Below are positions 31,054-34,768 of a DNA stretch of 34,768 nucleotides, in pieces. Position 1 is the stretch's first letter. Each line of letters starts with the position of its first letter. This DNA is from Streptomyces sporangiiformans. Its GTDB lineage: Bacteria; Actinomycetota; Actinomycetes; Streptomycetales; Streptomycetaceae. The stretch is from the NCBI RefSeq assembly GCF_005768555.2, contig NZ_VCHX02000156.1:1-34768 (forward strand), written 5' to 3'. Below the pieces are notes generated by a model. It saw only the letters and a program-made list of their open reading frames with translations, did not search any database and was not told the origin of the DNA. The translations under genes and the position numbers were made by a program.

Positions 31054-32058
31054 GTGACGTCCGTGCCGTCCGCCGCCCGTGTCCTTCGTCTCGCAGCCAC
31101 AGCCACAGTCACAGCCGCAGCCGCAGCGGCCGTTGTCGTGCTCGGCGTCGCGCCGACCGCCGTGGCCGACGACAGATGGTCCGTCGTGCCGTCCACGGGT
31201 GGCGAAGGCCGGCCGGCCCAGGAGGGGCGGCCGTACTTCTACGCGGAGGGACTGCCCGGCTCGGTCCTGCAGGACACGGTGTCGGTGATCAACCCGGGCG
31301 GGAAGCCGCTGACCGTACGGCTGCGTGGCGCGGACGCCGACAACAGCGGGAAGGGCGGCGGTTTCGCGCTGCGGGCGAGGGCGACGGACACCGGTGCCTG
31401 GATCACTTTCGCCGAGCGGACGGTGCAAGTGCCCGCGCGCACCCGCGCTGACGTCCCGTTCACCGTGAGCGTCCCCGAGGGGGCCACTCCCGGCGACCAC
31501 CCCGGCGCGATCGTCGCGAGCGGCGGCGACCGGTCCGCAGCCGTACGCGTCCAACTGCGGGTCGGCGGCCCGACCCTGTCCGCGCTCACGGTCGAGCACG
31601 TGGCCCTGCGGGACGGCCGAATCTCGTACGACCTGGTCAACCGCGGCACCACCGTGCTCGAGCCGAAGCTCGCCGTGCGCGCCGACGGACTGTTCGGCGA
31701 GGTGCTCGACCGCGCCCCGCGCACCCTGCCCCTCGAACTGCTCCCCGGCCGCCGCGTCACCCTCAGCGAACCCTGGCCCGACCGGCCGGCGCTCGACTCG
31801 GTCGATGTGCGGCTCACGGTCAGTGCTGCGGGCGGGGCGCACGACGAGGCGGGCACGTCGGCACGGTTCGTGCCGTGGAGGGCGGTCGCAGGGGCGGCGG
31901 CGGGCGGGCTCGCGCTGTGTGCGGGTGGCGCCTATGGGCTCGTACGACGCCGAAGGCGCGCCGGGGAGAAGCCCGGTGAGCCCGGCGAGCGCTGCGAGTC
32001 CGGCGAGTCCGGTGGGAGCGGCCGTACGGAAGTCGAGTTGACGGGAGCGGTGACGTGA
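31054..32058 (+). CDS. DUF916/WxL-interacting-like membrane-anchored surface protein
   Basis: A 334-residue exported protein. A signal peptide (about 1-38, ending APTAVA) leads into two beta-sandwich domains. The first looks like the DUF916 (WxL-interacting, peptidoglycan-binding) domain: WSVVPSTG start, NPGGKPLTVRLRGADA and PEGATPGDHPGAIVAS. The second (about 165-265) resembles the DUF3324-like host-binding part. A membrane helix (about 273-295) is followed by a basic, Gly/Glu-rich cytosolic tail. It starts at GTG with AGGAG upstream, 34 nt after the LPXTG gene, and overlaps the next gene by 4 nt. In Firmicutes such proteins bind WxL partners and peptidoglycan; here the likely partners are the operon's surface proteins. 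Confidence 0.8.
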   Translation: MTSVPSAARVLRLAATATVTAAAAAAVVVLGVAPTAVADDRWSVVPSTGGEGRPAQEGRPYFYAEGLPGSVLQDTVSVINPGGKPLTVRLRGADADNSGKGGGFALRARATDTGAWITFAERTVQVPARTRADVPFTVSVPEGATPGDHPGAIVASGGDRSAAVRVQLRVGGPTLSALTVEHVALRDGRISYDLVNRGTTVLEPKLAVRADGLFGEVLDRAPRTLPLELLPGRRVTLSEPWPDRPALDSVDVRLTVSAAGGAHDEAGTSARFVPWRAVAGAAAGGLALCAGGAYGLVRRRRRAGEKPGEPGERCESGESGGSGRTEVELTGAVT

Positions 32059-33254
32059 GCGTGAGCGGCACGGTGCGGATTCCGGCGTTGGCGGCGGTCC
32101 TCGCGTCGCTCCTGCTGCCCCTGGCCCTGGCCCTGGCCCTGGTCCTGGCCGGCGGACCGGCGGTCGCGGCGGAGAAGCCGGCCGTCAAGTTGTCCAAGTC
32201 GCAGGCGGGGACGGGTGGCTCGATCACCGTGAACGGCACCGGATGGCGGCCGGACACGCTGCTGATGATGCTGATCTGCGGTCAGTCCTCGACCGACCGG
32301 GGCGTGATCGGCGGCACCAACTCGTGCGCCAACGCGGACGGCCGGACCGTCACCACCGACGCGAAGGGCGCGTTCAGCAAGAAGCTGCCCGTCACCGAGC
32401 CGCCCGAGCCGTGCCCGTGCGTCGTGCACGTCGCGACCGCGACCGGGGCGAAGGCGGCGGCGGACGCCGCGTTCCTGGTCGCCGGACACGAGGTCGAGCC
32501 ACTGCCGAAGGAGGACACGAGCGGGCGGCTCTCGGTGCTCACCGACACGCGGCTCGACGGGTCGAGTGGCCTGCTGACCTGGTTCGGCGCGCCGCCGTCC
32601 CGCGATTTCGTCTTCACCGTCGGCAATGTCGGCTCCACCGCCGTCAAGGACCCCGTCTTCCGCATCGGCACCTCCCACGGCGTGTTCGCCCCGCAGTGGG
32701 AGGAACAGCAGTGGCGCGGCACCATCGAGCCCGGCAGGAAGGCGCGGATCAAACTGCCGGTCGAGCTGTCGGCCGGCGCGCACGGCGACTACACGGTCTC
32801 GCTGAAGTTCGGCGGCAAGGTGCTCGCCGAACAGCCGTGGGGCGTGGGGCGCCCCTGGGGCGTGACGCTCTTCTGGATCCTGCTCTGCGTCGTCGTACCG
32901 GCCGCGGTGTTCCGGATCGGGATGGCCCTGGTGGACCGCGTCCGGCCGCGCAGGTCGTCCGGGCGGGCCCGAAGGAGCGGCGGGCGGACGGGGCGTGGCG
33001 GGCACGCCGGCCGGCGCCGGAGTCTGCGGCTGCCCGAGGTCACCGTGCGGCTGCCGAGGCTGAGCCTTCCCTCGACGGGCGCTGACGCCGGCTCCGACTC
33101 CAGCAGCAGTAGCAGTAGTACCCGTACGCGTTCCCGTACGGCCCCGAACTTGCCCTGGTTCACCCCGGACACCGATCCGGGCACCGAGGCCGGTCAGCTC
33201 TCCGCACCGCAAGAGAACAGTCCGACGACTCCGAGCAGGAAGGGAACCACGTGA
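32055..33254 (+). CDS. Membrane-tethered neocarzinostatin-fold protein
   Basis: A 399-residue exported protein. After a signal peptide (about 1-39) residues 42-145 resemble neocarzinostatin/macromomycin apoproteins: VNGTGWRPDT, then cysteines C75/C91 and C120/C122 placed like the two disulfides of that fold. A second beta domain (about 155-270) follows, then a membrane helix near 275-297 and a 100-residue basic and Ser/Thr/Pro-rich cytosolic tail with a run of seven Ser. The family's soluble members carry enediyne antibiotics; here the domain is anchored and more likely serves binding on the cell surface. GTG overlaps the previous stop and the stop overlaps the next start, both by 4 nt. Confidence 0.75.
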   Translation: MSVSGTVRIPALAAVLASLLLPLALALALVLAGGPAVAAEKPAVKLSKSQAGTGGSITVNGTGWRPDTLLMMLICGQSSTDRGVIGGTNSCANADGRTVTTDAKGAFSKKLPVTEPPEPCPCVVHVATATGAKAAADAAFLVAGHEVEPLPKEDTSGRLSVLTDTRLDGSSGLLTWFGAPPSRDFVFTVGNVGSTAVKDPVFRIGTSHGVFAPQWEEQQWRGTIEPGRKARIKLPVELSAGAHGDYTVSLKFGGKVLAEQPWGVGRPWGVTLFWILLCVVVPAAVFRIGMALVDRVRPRRSSGRARRSGGRTGRGGHAGRRRSLRLPEVTVRLPRLSLPSTGADAGSDSSSSSSSTRTRSRTAPNLPWFTPDTDPGTEAGQLSAPQENSPTTPSRKGTT

Positions 33255-34663
33255 GCACGCAACGGAGAGTCCGGCCGGAGGACGCCCGCGGCCGTAGAGC
33301 GAGCGCGGCCGGAGTCGCGCTGATGCTCGGCGGTGCGGGCATCCTGCTCGGCGTGGCCGCGGCGCCCGCGCAGGCGGCCGAGGTGGCGTACCGGACCGAG
33401 TGCATACCGCCCCCGATCTCGGGGATGGACCCGGTGCAGGGCACGACGAAGGTGGAGATCAGCGCGCCCGCCGAGGCGAAGGTCGGGGACGAGGTGGAGA
33501 TCACCTGGAAGTTCGTCCAGGCCGCCGCCAAGAACCCCGACATCATCGACCTGGAGAAGGACACGGTCCAGCCGACCGGGACGCTCAAGGCGGCCGGCGC
33601 GCAGACCGGGGACATCGCCATGCGGGGCCCGCGGGAGAACCCCGCCATCCCGAAGAACAGCGACATGAAGCTGTCCGCCATGAAGGGCAAGCTGAAGCTG
33701 ACGGCGGCCGGCGAGGTCACGCTGACCCCGGACGCGTACAACGTCAACGTCAGCAAGCCGGTGTCCGCGGACACCAAGTGCTCGCCGAAGGAGACGGTGA
33801 AGCCGGCGGCGACGATCAAGGTGAGCGGGGGAGACTCCGGGGGCACGACGGGCGGGCTGCCGACAGGGGTGCCCACAGGGGTGCCGACGGAGGTGCCGAC
33901 CGGGACGGCGCCGCCCTCCTCGCCGTCCCAGAGCGCGACGGGCGGAAACGCCGGGGGCGGCGGAGGATCGTCGGACTCCGGCGGCTCCGGTGGCGGACAG
34001 ACCGATTTCACGGGCAAGGAAGTCGAGGTCCCGTACGAGTGCAAGACGCCGATCGGCGACAAGAACGCGACCTCTCCCGTGCAGATCAACGCCAAGAAGG
34101 ACGGCGGGAGTTTCGACCTCACGGTCCAGTTCAAGAAGTCGGTCATGGACAGCCCCGCGGACATTCCGAAGGACTCCGTGAAGCCGTCGATGGAGGTCGT
34201 ACTGGGCGGCGCGGACAAGGGCACGGTGCATGTGGAGGGTCCGACCAATGCGGAGCCGATCAAGTCCGGCGATCCGATCGACGTCCCTGATCTGACGGGC
34301 ACGTACAAGCCGGGCGCGGACGGCGAGTCGACGCTCTCGCCGGGCGTCCTCACAGTGAAGGCCCTCGGCACGACGACGACCTGCACACCGGCCAAGAGCC
34401 AGGTCTCCCTGACCCTGGACACCACATCCCAGCCGGGCGGAGCCGCGGGTGGCTCGGGTTCCGGCTCCGGTTCCGGTTCCGGTTCCGGTTCCGGTTCCGG
34501 TTCCGGCACGTCGGGCTCGGGCTCGTCGTCCTCGGGCGGCGGCCTCGCGGACACGGGCTCCGACGACAACGGCCTGCTGCGGGCCCTCGGCCTCCTCGCG
34601 GGCACGACGATACTGCTGGGCGGAGCGGTGTTCACCTTCATGCCACGCCGCCGCCTGCGCTGA
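33251..34663 (+). CDS. Two-domain LAXTG-anchored surface protein
   Basis: A 470-residue cell-wall protein. The signal peptide ends near residue 43 (APAQA). Domain A (about 44-178) and domain B (about 258-385) are both related to the single domain of the first gene of the operon; B is much closer (YECKTPIGD to TTCTP) and A is divergent (TECIPPP to TKCSP). Linkers are Gly/Pro/Thr- and Gly/Ser-rich; the second is encoded by a GGTTCC hexamer array. The sorting signal is LADTG (432-436), a hydrophobic helix and an Arg-rich end. LAXTG is the motif of class E sortases, whereas the first gene has LPQTG. It starts at GTG overlapping the previous stop (GTGA). Confidence 0.85.
   Translation: MSTQRRVRPEDARGRRASAAGVALMLGGAGILLGVAAAPAQAAEVAYRTECIPPPISGMDPVQGTTKVEISAPAEAKVGDEVEITWKFVQAAAKNPDIIDLEKDTVQPTGTLKAAGAQTGDIAMRGPRENPAIPKNSDMKLSAMKGKLKLTAAGEVTLTPDAYNVNVSKPVSADTKCSPKETVKPAATIKVSGGDSGGTTGGLPTGVPTGVPTEVPTGTAPPSSPSQSATGGNAGGGGGSSDSGGSGGGQTDFTGKEVEVPYECKTPIGDKNATSPVQINAKKDGGSFDLTVQFKKSVMDSPADIPKDSVKPSMEVVLGGADKGTVHVEGPTNAEPIKSGDPIDVPDLTGTYKPGADGESTLSPGVLTVKALGTTTTCTPAKSQVSLTLDTTSQPGGAAGGSGSGSGSGSGSGSGSGSGTSGSGSSSSGGGLADTGSDDNGLLRALGLLAGTTILLGGAVFTFMPRRRLR
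34451..34510 (+). repeat. GGTTCC hexanucleotide repeat
   Basis: Six perfect GGTTCC units (34469-34504), flanked by variant hexamers, encode a Gly-Ser run between domain B and the LADTG signal. It is in frame, so changes in copy number would alter linker length without a frameshift. Confidence 0.85.
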
Positions 34664-34704
34664 CCGAGACCGCTCCCGGCCAGACGACGGGACCCCCGGA
34701 TGAC

Positions 34705-34742
34705 CGAAGGGCCGCCGCACCACAGGGTGCGGCGGCCCTTCG
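34705..34742. terminator. Perfect 17-bp hairpin terminator
   Basis: CGAAGGGCCGCCGCACC (34705-34721) pairs fully with 34726-34742 around an ACAG loop, 41 nt after the stop of the last surface gene. No T-tract follows. It could serve transcription from either side. Confidence 0.8.
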
Positions 34743-34768
34743 TCGGTCGCGTCAGCCGTGTCGGTCGC

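Noticed and set aside
32055..33254. Enediyne resistance or carrier protein of an antibiotic cluster
   Set aside because: No polyketide or enediyne genes lie nearby and the protein is membrane-anchored within a surface operon.

Overview
The window is chromosomal DNA of a Streptomyces or close relative. It is GC-rich with strong third-position GC bias, many GTG/TTG starts, frequent 1-4 nt gene overlaps, and copies of the short dispersed repeat that reads GGCTGGTCGCGC in this genus. The run cystathionine beta-synthase - hut genes - SigF/SigB-type sigma factor with STAS and ATPase partners resembles, from memory, the SCO3077-SCO3066 neighbourhood of S. coelicolor. I could not run a comparison. 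I see no tRNA, rRNA, CRISPR, insertion sequence or phage gene.

Layout, left to right. (1) 165-2758: divergent SGNH hydrolase and cystathionine beta-synthase. (2) 3128-7085, minus strand: a small membrane protein and a four-gene quaternary-amine ABC importer (ATPase, two permeases, substrate-binding lipoprotein). (3) 7226-9684: divergent from the importer, an ammonia-lyase-fold enzyme that lacks the Ala-Ser-Gly cofactor triad, overlapping an RpiR-type regulator; then a small membrane protein (9796-10380). (4) 10505-14465, minus strand: an APC amino-acid permease and a roadblock/LC7 operon (roadblock - DUF4388-like - roadblock with disordered tail - roadblock). (5) 14795-16189, minus strand: a diaminopimelate-decarboxylase-like enzyme, divergent from (6) 16318-21795, the histidine-utilisation operon hutU - M20 amidohydrolase - hutF - hutI, without hutH or a classical hutG. 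(7) 21936-25931: two tandem dynamin-like GTPases with short direct repeats at each boundary. (8) 25985-27589, minus strand: a membrane protein joining a sigma-like N-terminus, a zinc-finger-like motif, one membrane segment and a ricin-type lectin domain. (9) 27852-30119: a SigI-like sigma factor with divergent anti-anti-sigma (STAS) and anti-sigma (HATPase) genes. (10) 30312-34663: a four-gene cell-surface operon with two sortase-type proteins, a DUF916/WxL-interacting-like protein and a membrane-tethered neocarzinostatin-fold protein, closed by a perfect 17-bp terminator hairpin.

How the parts may work together. The hut operon takes urocanate to glutamate by the formyl-glutamate branch, with the M20 enzyme the likely last step. 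The importer/lyase/RpiR divergon 9 kb upstream could feed it with a trimethylammonium histidine derivative such as hercynine or ergothioneine. Trimethylamine is a better leaving group than ammonia and would not need the MIO cofactor. The importer and hutU promoters share a TTGAC...CTATTCA arrangement. This is inference, but testable. The other candidates for undescribed systems are the dynamin pair, the GTPase-less roadblock operon and the surface operon, which parallels the Firmicutes WxL/DUF916/LPXTG clusters.
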